Counted from the stretch's first letter, positions 28,480 through 38,484 are shown. The stretch is 64,000 nt of DNA from Prochlorococcus marinus str. MIT 0918 (GCF_027359415.1 NZ_CP114780.1:248001-312000), one strand, 5' to 3'. Notes: generated by a model from the letters alone, not told the origin. Program-made: numbers and translations.

Positions 28480-29709
28480 ATGACAATGCTTTCAACAATC
28501 GAAGATAATAACGACTTGTTGTCTCGTCGTTATAGCACTCAAATCCATCGCAGAAAAACATGTTCTGTAATAGTTGGAGGTATTGGAATAGGTAGTGAGC
28601 ATCCTGTTTCAGTCCAATCAATGATTAATGAAGATACTTTAGATATTGATTCATCTACAGCTGCTATAAGACGTTTACATGAGGTTGGTTGTGAAATCGT
28701 TAGATTGACAGTCCCTTCACTTTCTCATGCAAAAGCAGTAGGCGAAATAAAAAATAGACTTGAAAAAACTTATATGCATGTTCCATTGGTTGCTGATGTT
28801 CATCACAATGGTATGAAGATAGCTTTAGAAGTAGCAAAACATGTAGATAAGGTAAGAATAAATCCAGGCCTTTTTGTTTTTTCTCAACCAGATCCAAATC
28901 GTACTGAATTTTCAAAAGAAGAAATCGAATCAATAAAAGATAAGATTGTTGATAATTTTAAACCAATTGTTAATACTTTAAAACAGCAGAATAAGGCATT
29001 GAGAATAGGCGTAAACCATGGATCTTTAGCAGAAAGGATGTTATTCCAGTTTGGGGATACACCTCTTGGAATGGTTGAATCTGCAATGGAATTTATTAGG
29101 ATATGTGATTCATTAGATTTTCATAATATTATTATCTCTATGAAGGCATCTAGGCCGCCTGTAATGCTTGCGGCTTATAGACTTATGGCAGATACTATGG
29201 ATAAGGAAGGTTATAATTATCCTCTTCATTTAGGCGTCACAGAGGCTGGAGATGGAGATTATGGTCGAATTAAAAGCACCGTAGGAATTGGAACACTTTT
29301 GTCTGAGGGAATTGGAGATACTATAAGAGTTTCACTTACTGAAGCACCAGAAAAGGAGATTCCTGTAGCTTATTCAATATTACAAACCGTTGGTTTAAGG
29401 AAAACAATGGTTGAATATATAAGTTGTCCAAGTTGTGGAAGAACATTATTTAACCTTGAGGAAGTAGTAGCAAAAGTAAGAGATGCAACTAATCATTTAA
29501 CTGGTTTAGATATTGCAGTAATGGGTTGTATTGTTAACGGCCCAGGAGAAATGGCAGATGCTGATTATGGTTACGTTGGCAAAGGGAAAGGAATAATTGC
29601 ACTTTATAGAGGTAGAGAAGAAATTAGAAAAGTAGCAGAAGAAGATGGTGTTACTGCATTAATTGATCTAATTAAAGAAGATGGTAAATGGATAGAGCCT
29701 GGCGAATAA
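28480..29709 (+). CDS. ispG: 4-hydroxy-3-methylbut-2-en-1-yl diphosphate synthase
   Basis: A 409-aa iron-sulfur enzyme of the MEP isoprenoid pathway, reducing MEcPP to HMBPP. It has the [10 protein letters not shown] and [10 protein letters not shown] segments and the cluster-binding C-terminal region with CPSCGR and [20 protein letters not shown] chose the ATG at 28480, with GAGAG about 7 bp before it. A TTG at 28474 and an ATG at 28486 are alternatives. It lies 11 bp after the uracil-DNA glycosylase gene. Confidence 0.94.
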   Translation: MTMLSTIEDNNDLLSRRYSTQIHRRKTCSVIVGGIGIGSEHPVSVQSMINEDTLDIDSSTAAIRRLHEVGCEIVRLTVPSLSHAKAVGEIKNRLEKTYMHVPLVADVHHNGMKIALEVAKHVDKVRINPGLFVFSQPDPNRTEFSKEEIESIKDKIVDNFKPIVNTLKQQNKALRIGVNHGSLAERMLFQFGDTPLGMVESAMEFIRICDSLDFHNIIISMKASRPPVMLAAYRLMADTMDKEGYNYPLHLGVTEAGDGDYGRIKSTVGIGTLLSEGIGDTIRVSLTEAPEKEIPVAYSILQTVGLRKTMVEYISCPSCGRTLFNLEEVVAKVRDATNHLTGLDIAVMGCIVNGPGEMADADYGYVGKGKGIIALYRGREEIRKVAEEDGVTALIDLIKEDGKWIEPGE

Positions 29710-29739
29710 ATGTATTTTATAACTTTCAATTAGATCAAT

Positions 29740-31068
29740 ATGTATAAACCTTACTATAAAAAACGTATTGCTAATAATTTTATAAGATCTATATTTTTTT
29801 CCGTTTTTTTGGTCCCAGTTGCTTTTGCTATTCCATTAAACAACTCTTTGATTGAAGATAGCCCTAAAGAAGTTTTAGATCAAGTTTGGCAAATAATATA
29901 CAGAGATTATATGGACTCCACAGGTAAGTATGATCCATCTAATTGGATTAGGCTTAGAAAAAAATTACTTTCTAATAAATATCATAATTATTCTCAAGTC
30001 TATGATGAAATTGAAGCCATGTTGTTAACTTTAGAAGATCCTTATACAAGATTTTTGGATCCAAAGCAATTTGATGAAATGAAAATAGATACATCAGGAC
30101 AGTTGACTGGGGTAGGTATACAAATAGCAATAGATGATAAAACCAAAAATATAGTTGTAATATCACCAATAGAAGGAACTCCTGCTTTCAAGGCAGGTGT
30201 AAAAGCAAAAGATATTATCTTTTCAATAGATGGAAAAAATACTGAAGGAATGAGTATAGATAATGTTGTAAAATTAATACGAGGAAAGGAAGGTACTAAG
30301 GTCTTAATTGGCTTTCAAAGGGGAAACAAATCTATTAATATATCACTTGTTAGAGAAAAAATAGAAATTAGAACAGTATCAACAAAACGTAAAATATTAA
30401 ATAATGGCATGAAAATTTCTTATATAAGATTAAAAACATTTAGTGCTAATGCTTCAAAAGAAATGAATAATGCAATTAAGTCTGCAGAACTTCATAATAC
30501 AGATGGTTATATTATTGATTTAAGAGGAAATCCAGGGGGATTACTTGAAGCAAGTATAGAGATATCAAGACAATTCTTAGATAAAGGAATTATAGTAAGT
30601 ACCCAAACTAGAAATGGTATAAAAAATGTAAGAAGGGCTAGAAATACTTCATTAACTAAAAAGCCAATAGCGATTTTAGTTAATGAAGGTTCTGCTAGTG
30701 CAAGTGAAATTCTATCTGGAGCTATCCAAGATAATAAAAGAGGAATTCTTGTAGGAAATAAAACCTTTGGTAAAGGGTTGGTTCAATCTGTCAAGCCATT
30801 AATTGATGGCTCTGGACTTACAGTTACAGTAGCCAAATATCTAACTCCCAATGGAGTTGATATTAATAAGAATGGTATTAAGCCAGATATCAAAGTAAAT
30901 CTAATCTTGAAGAAGAGTGATAATTTCTCTATTAGTGATTTAGGGTCATCAATAGATAATCAGTATACAGTTGCCGAAAATGCTTTAGTGCAAAAGATTA
31001 ATCAATTAAGTAACATCAAAAGCTATGTACCTGGTTCAGCTAATTTAGAGAAGGCACTAAATAAATAA
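29740..31068 (+). CDS. ctpA: Carboxyl-terminal processing protease
   Basis: A 442-aa S41 serine protease. A hydrophobic signal segment covers about residues 16-32, a PDZ domain includes TGVGIQIAIDDKTKNIVVISPIEG, and the catalytic domain has NEGSASASEILSGA (Ser) and NKTFGKGLVQ (Lys) as the dyad. Cyanobacterial CtpA processes the D1 protein of photosystem II. Several CtpA paralogues usually exist, so the substrate of this one is not certain. It converges with nadA with only 7 bp between the stops. Confidence 0.88.
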   Translation: MYKPYYKKRIANNFIRSIFFSVFLVPVAFAIPLNNSLIEDSPKEVLDQVWQIIYRDYMDSTGKYDPSNWIRLRKKLLSNKYHNYSQVYDEIEAMLLTLEDPYTRFLDPKQFDEMKIDTSGQLTGVGIQIAIDDKTKNIVVISPIEGTPAFKAGVKAKDIIFSIDGKNTEGMSIDNVVKLIRGKEGTKVLIGFQRGNKSINISLVREKIEIRTVSTKRKILNNGMKISYIRLKTFSANASKEMNNAIKSAELHNTDGYIIDLRGNPGGLLEASIEISRQFLDKGIIVSTQTRNGIKNVRRARNTSLTKKPIAILVNEGSASASEILSGAIQDNKRGILVGNKTFGKGLVQSVKPLIDGSGLTVTVAKYLTPNGVDINKNGIKPDIKVNLILKKSDNFSISDLGSSIDNQYTVAENALVQKINQLSNIKSYVPGSANLEKALNK

Positions 31069-31075
31069 ATTCTTA

Positions 31076-32065
31076 TTATTTACTCATTTCTAGCATTTTT
31101 TTTATTGGGTTAAAGGCTTTACTTCTTATACTTTCTTCTAGTATTATTTCTGGATTCATTTGTTCAAGTGATCTAATCACTTTTTCAGCTGTATTAAGCC
31201 TCATGTAAGGACAGGAATTGCAGCTGCATCCATCAATTCCTGGAACATCAACAAAATTCTTTAACGGTTCTTTTATTTTCATTTGATGAATTATTCCTGG
31301 CTCTGTTAAAACAATAAAAGTAGAAGTATCCGATTTTTGAATATATGATAATAACTTACTTGTAGAACCTATATAATCTGAATATTCTAATAAGCTTTGT
31401 GTACATTCAGGATGTGCAATTATTTCTGAATCTGGATTCTTTGCTTTTAATTTAATAAGTTCTTCCTCACTAAATGTTTCGTGTACGATGCATGAACCTT
31501 CCCACAATTTCATCTTTCGACCACTTTGATTTATAACCCACCTGCCTAAGTTCTTGTCAGGTGCAAATATGATTGGAATCTCCTTTGGTATCTTTTTAAC
31601 AAGGTCAACTGCATTACTACTTGTACATATAAGATCGCTTTGTGCTTTAACAGCTGCTGAACAATTTATATAGCTAATAACAAAATGATCTGGGTATTTG
31701 TTTAAAAACTTCTTGAATTCATCTGCAGGGCATTCATCAGCTAGTGAGCATCCTGCATTTATGTCTGGTATTAGAACAGTTTTTTTTGGGCTTAAAATCT
31801 TCGCTGTTTCAGCCATAAAGTGAACACCACAAAAAACTATTACATCTGCGTTTGTCTGAGATGCCTTTCTAGATAACTCAAGGGAGTCTCCTATGAAATG
31901 AGCTATATCTTGAATGACTTCATCCTGGTAATAATGAGCAAGAATAATGGCATTCTTTTCATTGCAAAGCAGGTTTATCTGCTTTTTTATTTCATCCCTT
32001 GTTTTGGGAACAGGTAAATCCGTCTGATAGCTAGTTTTAGATTTAAACAGTTTCTTTTGAGCAAT
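31076..32065 (-). CDS. nadA: Quinolinate synthase with no canonical start codon
   Basis: A [4Fe-4S] enzyme that makes quinolinate for NAD. The three cluster cysteines are in VFCGVHF, LICTSSNA and CSCNSCPY. The first ATG/GTG/TTG in frame (ATG at 31814-31816) falls at MAETAKI, well inside the conserved protein. I read the frame upstream by hand: AIILAHYYQDE, VIQDIAHFIGDSLELS and FCGVHF continue without a stop up to the TAA at 32087-32089. In that stretch there is no ATG, GTG or TTG. Candidates are ATT at 32063-32065 (chosen, giving 329 aa) and CTG at 32048-32050 or 32072-32074. Confidence 0.88.
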   Translation of the reverse strand: MAQKKLFKSKTSYQTDLPVPKTRDEIKKQINLLCNEKNAIILAHYYQDEVIQDIAHFIGDSLELSRKASQTNADVIVFCGVHFMAETAKILSPKKTVLIPDINAGCSLADECPADEFKKFLNKYPDHFVISYINCSAAVKAQSDLICTSSNAVDLVKKIPKEIPIIFAPDKNLGRWVINQSGRKMKLWEGSCIVHETFSEEELIKLKAKNPDSEIIAHPECTQSLLEYSDYIGSTSKLLSYIQKSDTSTFIVLTEPGIIHQMKIKEPLKNFVDVPGIDGCSCNSCPYMRLNTAEKVIRSLEQMNPEIILEESIRSKAFNPIKKMLEMSK

Positions 32066-32109
32066 ATGATGCAGTATAGAGGTTGATTATCTAGTTAATT
32101 CTGTCACGT

Positions 32110-32952
32110 ATTCGACTCGCTATAGCAGGAGATATACATGGTTCTTGGTTGAAAGAGGATCATGACCTATTAATGGCTTTAAAGCCTGATGCAATTTTAT
32201 TTGTTGGGGATCTCGGAGATGGGCATATTGGAAATGTTAAGGCTATTAGAAGACTAGATATCCCTAAGGCTTTAATTCTGGGAAATCATGATCGTGGTAA
32301 AGATCTTTCTGGATTTCATCTCAAACAACAACTCGATTTATTGGGTGATATTGATTGTTCTTGGCGTCACTGTAATTGGCACAATCTACAGTTATCAATT
32401 GTAGGAGGAAGACCTTGTAGTTCAGGTGGTGGCTTCTACCTTTCTCCTCAAATTAAATCTGTTTTTGGTCCTATTACACTTCATGATTCAGTTTGCAGAA
32501 TTGTTTCTGCAGCTAAACAAGTTCCACTAGAAAATCCACTTATAATTTTGGCCCATTCAGGCCCTACGGGTTTAGGTTCTCAAGCTTCTAGTATTTGTGG
32601 TAGAGATTGGAAATTACCTCCTATTGATTGGGGCGATCAGGATCTTGCAATAGCAATTAATCAAATTCAAAAGCAAAGATCATTGGACTTAGTAGTTTTT
32701 GGTCATATGCATCATCGTTTAAAAAGGAGTAAAGGTTTTAGGGAAACCTTCTTTTACGATTCTATTCGTGACACATGTTTTCTAAATGCTGCTTGTGTTC
32801 CAAGAAGAGGAAATGATGAAAATGGGGTTGCTTTATGCCATTTGTCCTGGGTTGAATTTTCAAATAATAAATTAATTGAAGCATCACATAGATGGTTTCG
32901 ATCAGATGCTTCCTTGGCTTATAAAGAAGAACTTTTTGTAAGAAAAATATAG
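32110..32952 (+). CDS. Calcineurin-like metallophosphoesterase with no canonical start codon
   Basis: A binuclear metallophosphoesterase. Motifs in order are GDIHGSW, FVGDLGDGHIGN, GNHDRG, AHSGPTG and FGHMHHR, which together supply the metal ligands. The first in-frame TTG (32149) would remove GDIHG, an essential motif, so the gene must begin earlier. The frame is open from the stop at 32092-32094. In between there are only ATT and CTG codons. ATT at 32110-32112 would give xRLAIAGDIHG, the position where homologues carry Met. The substrate is unknown. It is divergent from nadA over about 45 bp. Confidence 0.8.
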   Translation: MRLAIAGDIHGSWLKEDHDLLMALKPDAILFVGDLGDGHIGNVKAIRRLDIPKALILGNHDRGKDLSGFHLKQQLDLLGDIDCSWRHCNWHNLQLSIVGGRPCSSGGGFYLSPQIKSVFGPITLHDSVCRIVSAAKQVPLENPLIILAHSGPTGLGSQASSICGRDWKLPPIDWGDQDLAIAINQIQKQRSLDLVVFGHMHHRLKRSKGFRETFFYDSIRDTCFLNAACVPRRGNDENGVALCHLSWVEFSNNKLIEASHRWFRSDASLAYKEELFVRKI

Positions 32953-32957
32953 GTATA

Positions 32958-34031
32958 ATGTTAATTTATTTATGTTTAAGTAGTCATGGATATGGACATG
33001 CTGCAAGACAAGCGGCAATCTTTTCAGAACTTTATAGATTGAGACCAGATTGGCAATATGTAGTTAGTTCAGTAGTTGATTATGAATTTTTAAACCTAGC
33101 TTTTAATGGAATACCTATTATTCACCGTAGAATAAAATGGGATATTGGTACGGTCCAAGATAATGCATTAACTGTTGATATTGAAAAGACTTTGTATGAA
33201 TTAAATAATTTTTATTTAAAATTACCTGAGATTCTAATAGAAGAATCAGATTGGATTAAAAGTCAGAATAATAATCCATTAATAATAGGCGATATACCAC
33301 CTTCTGCCTCAAGATTGGCCTCTTTACTAACAGCACCTTTAATATGGATGGGTAACTTCGGTTGGGATAATATATATAGTTCTTATGATAATAGATTTTC
33401 AGAATATATATCAAATATCTCTGATGATTACTCTAAAGGTAATATTTTAATACGATTTCCATTCTCTATGAACATGAATTGGAAGATAAAAGAACATAAG
33501 GTTGGTTTAGTTGTTTCTCAAAAAAAAATATTGCCTAATAAATTCCTTGCAAATCTAGAATCTATTAAAAAGAAATTCATCTTAATTTCATTGGGGGGTA
33601 TGGGATTTAAGCTTTCAAAGGAAACTTTTTCAAAGTGGAGGGACTTTCATTTTTTGATTAATAGAGAGAATGATATTAATGATTGTAGTGACATTGAAAA
33701 TGTTTCCTTATTGCCAAGATCTTTATGTTTAATTGATGTTATGCCTTATTGCTATAGAGTTATTACTAAGCCAGGTTTTAGTACTTTCTGTGAGGCAATA
33801 AGTTGTAATTTAGGAATCCATGTTGTTGAAAGAAAATATTTTTCTGAGGCTCAATTTCTCATAGAAGGTCTAAAGAAATATGGTTCCTTTAGATTATTAT
33901 CAGAAGAGTCATTTTATAATGGAAATTGGCAATTAGATAAAGAATTACGTAACGAACATAATTCTATAATTAAATCAGATGGTGCTTTGTCTTCAGCGGA
34001 AGCTGTTATTAGCTACATTGAGGAAATATAG
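32958..34031 (+). CDS. GT28/MurG-like glycosyltransferase-fold protein
   Basis: A 357-aa protein starting MLIYLCLSSHGYGHAARQ. This is the nucleotide-sugar transferase N-terminus seen in the GT-B family and in the N-terminal part of plant arabinokinase-like proteins. The C-terminal half has LISLGGMGFKLS and a KPGFSTFCEAIS segment typical of a GT-B donor site. No signal peptide or membrane segment is seen. It follows the phosphoesterase by 5 bp. Donor and acceptor are unknown. Confidence 0.65.
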   Translation: MLIYLCLSSHGYGHAARQAAIFSELYRLRPDWQYVVSSVVDYEFLNLAFNGIPIIHRRIKWDIGTVQDNALTVDIEKTLYELNNFYLKLPEILIEESDWIKSQNNNPLIIGDIPPSASRLASLLTAPLIWMGNFGWDNIYSSYDNRFSEYISNISDDYSKGNILIRFPFSMNMNWKIKEHKVGLVVSQKKILPNKFLANLESIKKKFILISLGGMGFKLSKETFSKWRDFHFLINRENDINDCSDIENVSLLPRSLCLIDVMPYCYRVITKPGFSTFCEAISCNLGIHVVERKYFSEAQFLIEGLKKYGSFRLLSEESFYNGNWQLDKELRNEHNSIIKSDGALSSAEAVISYIEEI

Positions 34032-34047
34032 TTTTAGAACTATATTT
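34024..34047. terminator. Bidirectional hairpin between convergent genes
   Basis: A perfect 10-bp inverted repeat (AAATATAGTT, loop TTAG, AACTATATTT) lies where the genes at 32958 and 34863 meet. The TAG stop of the plus-strand gene is inside the left arm. The position and symmetry fit a bidirectional terminator, though the stem is AT-rich. Confidence 0.55.
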
Positions 34048-34050
34048 ATC

Positions 34051-34863
34051 TTAATTTTCCGTACTATGATTACTTCCTAGAGTTGCTTTCCGTGTTAAAA
34101 GATAAGATATGACCAAACATGTTATAAACGAAACTATATTTCTTGACAAAGGAAGTATTTCATTTGTCCTTGTAATAATTGGAGCTATTCCAAATATACC
34201 AAAAAGCATTATCCATAATGGTGACATCAATAACAACCACTTCCAAGCAATTAATTCTTCTTGTTTTCTTGGTACAGCAGCAACCCCAGCTATTACTCCT
34301 CCTAAAATTGATGTACCAAGAGTCCAAATCCATTGTTCTCTAGGAAGTCCAGGTACAACTTCACAGCCTCCTTTATTTAGGCATGTTTTTACTGCATTGA
34401 TAGAGTCAATTATTGCTTCACTTTCTCCATTATCTCTTACATAAAATTGATTGCCATATCTAGTCTGTAATTCAACCCAAAATATTCTTGGTAATAGTGC
34501 AAAATATGCATCTCCTACATTAAAATTCAACAGATTACCACCTCTAGGATCAGCTACTAATATCAGAGTTGTTTCATCAATGTCCCAGAATTCTTTTATT
34601 GCTGTTCCTGGTGTATTTTCAAATTGTGTAAGGACTTTTATCTTCCAGCCTGTCTCCTCCTCATATTGATTTAATGATTCTTCTAGCTTTATGCGTTGAC
34701 TCTCATTTAAAGATTTTGCCAAGTCAATAACAGGCGTCTTGTGTGTTGGTAATAATTCTGCATTGTCATAGCCAAAAGCAGGTATGGTTATAAAAAAGGA
34801 GATTAATAGTGTGCCAATAATTCCTAAAATTAAAGTTAGAAAGTTTTTTGATGACATTTTCAT
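34051..34863 (-). CDS. psb32: Psb32-like TPM-domain membrane protein
   Basis: A 270-aa protein. A signal peptide covers about residues 1-32 (ending AFGYD). A TPM domain (about 40-165) includes VIDLAKSLNESQRIKLEESLNQYE and the LILVADPRGGNLLNFNVGDAYF block. Two C-terminal helices follow at about 205-260. It matches cyanobacterial Psb32 and plant TLP18.3, which help repair photosystem II after light damage. A conserved Cys pair (CLNKGGCE) lies before the helices. The symbol is by family similarity. Confidence 0.78.
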   Translation of the reverse strand: MKMSSKNFLTLILGIIGTLLISFFITIPAFGYDNAELLPTHKTPVIDLAKSLNESQRIKLEESLNQYEEETGWKIKVLTQFENTPGTAIKEFWDIDETTLILVADPRGGNLLNFNVGDAYFALLPRIFWVELQTRYGNQFYVRDNGESEAIIDSINAVKTCLNKGGCEVVPGLPREQWIWTLGTSILGGVIAGVAAVPRKQEELIAWKWLLLMSPLWIMLFGIFGIAPIITRTNEILPLSRNIVSFITCLVISYLLTRKATLGSNHSTEN

Positions 34864-34887
34864 TAGTAATTAACGTTATTCTCCCTT

Positions 34888-36096
34888 ATGAATCGTACTC
34901 TTGTGAATTGTCCAGATTGGTTAGCTCATCTTATTCAAGAGGCAGGAGGTTCAATAAGTTTTTCAAAATTTATGGATTTGGCCCTTAATGATCCTAATCA
35001 TGGTGCTTATTCCTCTGGGAAACTAAGCATTGGAGTTAAAGGTGATTTTGTTACTTCTCCATCCTTAGGCCCCGATTTTGGGCAATTATTAGCTGTACAA
35101 ATTACAGATTGGCTTAAGCAAATTGATTTAGTTAATAAAAATAGATCAAAACTTTCTATTATTGATGTGGGTCCAGGAGAAGGTGATCTTGCTTTTTATC
35201 TCATCAACGCATTAAAGGAAACGTTTTTTAATCTTAATTCTAATGTTGAATATGTTCTTGTCGAAATTAATAATGGTATGAAAAATCGACAGATAAAGAG
35301 ATTAGAAAGTATAGATAGTATTCCAATTAGGTGGACAACTTTAGAAGAATTATCTAAAGAACCTGTTACTGGGATTATGCTAGCTCATGAACTTTTAGAT
35401 GCATTACCTGTAGAGCGCCTTATAACTCTTAATAATCAGTTACATTTGCAAGGTGTAAGAGTTATTCAGGAAAAGAATGATTACTTCCTAGATTTCATTT
35501 TATTACCTATAGAAAATTCCACTAAAATATTTTTGGAGGAAATTAAAAAAGAATATATGATTTCTATACCTCCTGAAAATGCACCAGATTATTGGACAAC
35601 TGAAATACATTTAAAATTAGACTCATGGTTTAATATTGCTTCAAAGGCCTTAAAAGAAGGACAACTTTTAATTATAGATTATGCTATTGAAGCATCAAGA
35701 TATTATTCTTTATTTAGAAGTAATGGAACATTGATATCATATTATAAGCAAAAGGCAAATACTAATATTTTGGCACAGGCAGGAAATAGAGATATAACAG
35801 CACATTTATGCCTTGAAACATTATATATAGCCGCAAAGAAAAATTTATTTCATTTTCAAGGAGAAACAAGACAGGGGCTAGCTCTTTTAACATTAGGACT
35901 AGCAGAAAAACTTTTTAATTTAACGAAATTACAAACAAAAGACTTGAATATAGCACTGAATAAGAGAGAGAGTCTATTAAGATTAGTTGATCCATCTTGC
36001 TTAGGAGAATTTAGATGGATAGTATTTACAAAATCATCTCAATATATAACAAATAAAAATATTACTAATAAATTTCTTAAGGAACCAATTAATTAA
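34888..36096 (+). CDS. MidA-type SAM-dependent methyltransferase (DUF185, NDUFAF7-like)
   Basis: A 402-aa methyltransferase. It has the N-terminal ISFSKFMDLALNDPNHGAY typical of the MidA/NDUFAF7 family, the SAM motif IIDVGPGEGDLA and the GIMLAHELLDALPVERL block. The mitochondrial homologue methylates an arginine of complex I subunit NDUFS2. A matching role on NDH-1 in cyanobacteria is an inference. It is divergent from psb32 by 24 bp and overlaps the convergent aroB gene by 4 bp. Confidence 0.82.
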   Translation: MNRTLVNCPDWLAHLIQEAGGSISFSKFMDLALNDPNHGAYSSGKLSIGVKGDFVTSPSLGPDFGQLLAVQITDWLKQIDLVNKNRSKLSIIDVGPGEGDLAFYLINALKETFFNLNSNVEYVLVEINNGMKNRQIKRLESIDSIPIRWTTLEELSKEPVTGIMLAHELLDALPVERLITLNNQLHLQGVRVIQEKNDYFLDFILLPIENSTKIFLEEIKKEYMISIPPENAPDYWTTEIHLKLDSWFNIASKALKEGQLLIIDYAIEASRYYSLFRSNGTLISYYKQKANTNILAQAGNRDITAHLCLETLYIAAKKNLFHFQGETRQGLALLTLGLAEKLFNLTKLQTKDLNIALNKRESLLRLVDPSCLGEFRWIVFTKSSQYITNKNITNKFLKEPIN

Positions 36097-37205
36097 ATAC
36101 TATTTATTTCTCTTAGAAACTCTTCTATCTCTATATAGGTAATATTTGTTTCTATATATACAGTTCCAATTTTAACTGGCATTATAAATCTTACGCATCC
36201 ATCTTTAACTTTCTTGTCTGATTTTAATACTCTAATAACTTTTTCTATATCTAGTTTTGGGTATTCTATAGGTAAGCCAGCTTTCTCTATTAATAGTTTT
36301 TGTCTTTCCACTTGTGACGATTCCCACTGATTTCTTTTTAATGAAAGTTCTCCTATAAGAATCATTCCTAATGCTACAGCTTCACCATGCAACCAAGTGC
36401 CATAACCAAATAGATTCTCTATGACATGGCCAAATGTGTGGCCATAATTTAATATTGCTCTTAAGCCTTTTTCTAATTCATCCTCTACAACTATTTTAGA
36501 TTTGATTTTTACTGATTTCGTGATTATCTCTAACAACTGTTTTTCATTGATATCACCTAAGCATCTTAAGCTCGAAATTAGTTCTAATTTCTTAAAAAGT
36601 TCTTTATCACCTATAACGCCATATTTTATAACCTCAGCCATGCCAGCAGAAAACTCTCTATTAGGCAATGTCTGTAACGTATTTATATCAATTAGTACTA
36701 ATTTAGGTTGATGAAATGCACCAATTAAGTTTTTCCCGAATTTGTGGTTGACTCCTGTTTTTCCTCCTATTGAGGCATCTACCATGGCCAGTAAGGTTGT
36801 AGGCACTTGTACAAATGCGATTCCTCTAAGCCATGTTGCAGCAGCAAATCCAGCCATATCTCCAATAACTCCTCCCCCTAGGGCAATAATTAATGAATCT
36901 CTTTCAATTTCATGCTCATATGCTGCGTTATGAATTTTGGCGATTGTTTGAGGTGTTTTATGTTGTTCACCTGCTTCGATTATTAAAAGATTAGACTTTA
37001 AGTTTGATTGCTCAAGACTTTTTATTAGAGCAGAGCTATATGGCTTGGCTACATCAGGATTTGAAACAATTAATATTTTAGTTTTTGGACGTATACCAAT
37101 TCTCAGCAGTTCTTCTCCAATGGTTTTAATACCTCCTGCACTTATAACAACGTCATATGGGGTATTTGTTAGATTGACTTTGATTCGGTTGATGTCTTGA
37201 TACAC
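36093..37205 (-). CDS. aroB: 3-dehydroquinate synthase
   Basis: A 370-aa NAD-dependent enzyme of the shikimate pathway. It shows the GGGVIGDMAGFAAATWLRGI and PTTLLAMVDASIGGKTGVNH nucleotide and substrate blocks, KYGVIGD, and the zinc ligand region LNYGHTFGHVIE with HGEAVALGM. Full length. The start is GTG at 37205. It is divergent from purK by 80 bp. Confidence 0.95.
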   Translation of the reverse strand: MYQDINRIKVNLTNTPYDVVISAGGIKTIGEELLRIGIRPKTKILIVSNPDVAKPYSSALIKSLEQSNLKSNLLIIEAGEQHKTPQTIAKIHNAAYEHEIERDSLIIALGGGVIGDMAGFAAATWLRGIAFVQVPTTLLAMVDASIGGKTGVNHKFGKNLIGAFHQPKLVLIDINTLQTLPNREFSAGMAEVIKYGVIGDKELFKKLELISSLRCLGDINEKQLLEIITKSVKIKSKIVVEDELEKGLRAILNYGHTFGHVIENLFGYGTWLHGEAVALGMILIGELSLKRNQWESSQVERQKLLIEKAGLPIEYPKLDIEKVIRVLKSDKKVKDGCVRFIMPVKIGTVYIETNITYIEIEEFLREINSI

Positions 37206-37285
37206 AATATTAATAAATTAATTTTATAAGGTTTCCAACTTTAGTTGGTTTCTTTTATTTAAGCTCAATTGATAGGAGAATTTCA

Positions 37286-38473
37286 TTGGATCAGAAAAAA
37301 AACGATTGTCCTACTGTAGGAGTAATAGGTGGAGGCCAGCTTGCGCAAATGTTGGCAAAGGCAGGTAAGAAACATGGAGTCAATGTAATTGTACAAACAG
37401 GCTCTTCAAAGGACCCTGCTGGGAATTATGCTTATGATCTTGTACTTTCACATACTCAGGATATTAAAGGAACTAGGCAGTTATCAGATCATTGCAACTC
37501 TATTACCTTTGAAAATGAATGGCTAGATATTGAAGGATTATCGCTTTTGGAAGAAGATGGAGTGTTCTTTGTCCCAAATCTTTCAGCTATATCTCCGCTT
37601 GTAAATAAACTTTCACAAAGAAAACTTATTGATAGATTACATATACCTGGACCAAAATGGATTTCTTTGTCAACACTTAAATTAGACGACTTTATATTGC
37701 CTGATAAATGGACTTTTCCTCTTATGGCTAAATCATCTATTGGAGGTTACGATGGAAAAGGTACTAAGATTATAAACGACTATAATGATCTTAAGAAACT
37801 CTTATTAGAAGTAAATCATGAGAATTGGTTTTTAGAACAATGGGTAAGTTATATTAAAGAATTATCATTAGTTATTTCAAGATCTACTGACGGAGTTGTT
37901 AAATCATTCCCTTTAACTGAAACCATACAAGATCGTCAAATATGTGATTGGGTCTTAGCACCTGCTGATGTAAATCATGCAGTTAAAGCACTTGCTTATA
38001 ACCTTGGAGTATCTTTGGTTAGAGAGCTTAATTATGTGGGAGTGTTGGCAATAGAGTTCTTCTGGGGAGAATCTGGATTATTAGTAAATGAAATAGCTCC
38101 AAGAACTCATAACTCAGCACATTTTACTATTGAAGGTTGTAAGAGTAGCCAATTTGAACATCAAATTCTCATAGCCGCTGGACTACCAGTCCCTTCAACA
38201 GACTTAATATCGCCTGGTGCTATTATGGTTAACCTTTTAGGATATTCAGATAATAATAACCCTAATAATTCTATAGATAATAGATTAAATCAACTTAGTG
38301 AAATATCTGGACTAAATATACACTGGTATGATAAACAAAATAATGCTCCTGGTAGAAAGCTAGGACATGTAACAATGCTTTTAAAGGCTAAAGATTGCAT
38401 AGCAAGGAAACAAGAAGCGATAAATGCGGTTCAAAAGATCAGGTCTATATGGCCCAATGAGATAAACTCCTAA
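37286..38473 (+). CDS. purK: N5-carboxyaminoimidazole ribonucleotide synthase
   Basis: A 395-aa ATP-grasp enzyme of purine biosynthesis. It has GVIGGGQLAQMLAKAGKKHG at the N-terminus, KSSIGGYDGKGTKI in the ATP-grasp domain and VNEIAPRTHNSAHFT with the metal-binding Glu/Asn. The start is TTG at 37286. The 6S RNA gene follows within about 20 bp, the same order as in other cyanobacteria, where purK and 6S RNA can be cotranscribed. Confidence 0.93.
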   Translation: MDQKKNDCPTVGVIGGGQLAQMLAKAGKKHGVNVIVQTGSSKDPAGNYAYDLVLSHTQDIKGTRQLSDHCNSITFENEWLDIEGLSLLEEDGVFFVPNLSAISPLVNKLSQRKLIDRLHIPGPKWISLSTLKLDDFILPDKWTFPLMAKSSIGGYDGKGTKIINDYNDLKKLLLEVNHENWFLEQWVSYIKELSLVISRSTDGVVKSFPLTETIQDRQICDWVLAPADVNHAVKALAYNLGVSLVRELNYVGVLAIEFFWGESGLLVNEIAPRTHNSAHFTIEGCKSSQFEHQILIAAGLPVPSTDLISPGAIMVNLLGYSDNNNPNNSIDNRLNQLSEISGLNIHWYDKQNNAPGRKLGHVTMLLKAKDCIARKQEAINAVQKIRSIWPNEINS

Positions 38474-38484
38474 CTTAACTTCTT

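Noticed and set aside
32149-32952. Phosphoesterase starting at TTG 32149
   Set aside because: This start would remove the GDIHG metal-binding motif encoded just upstream in the same frame.
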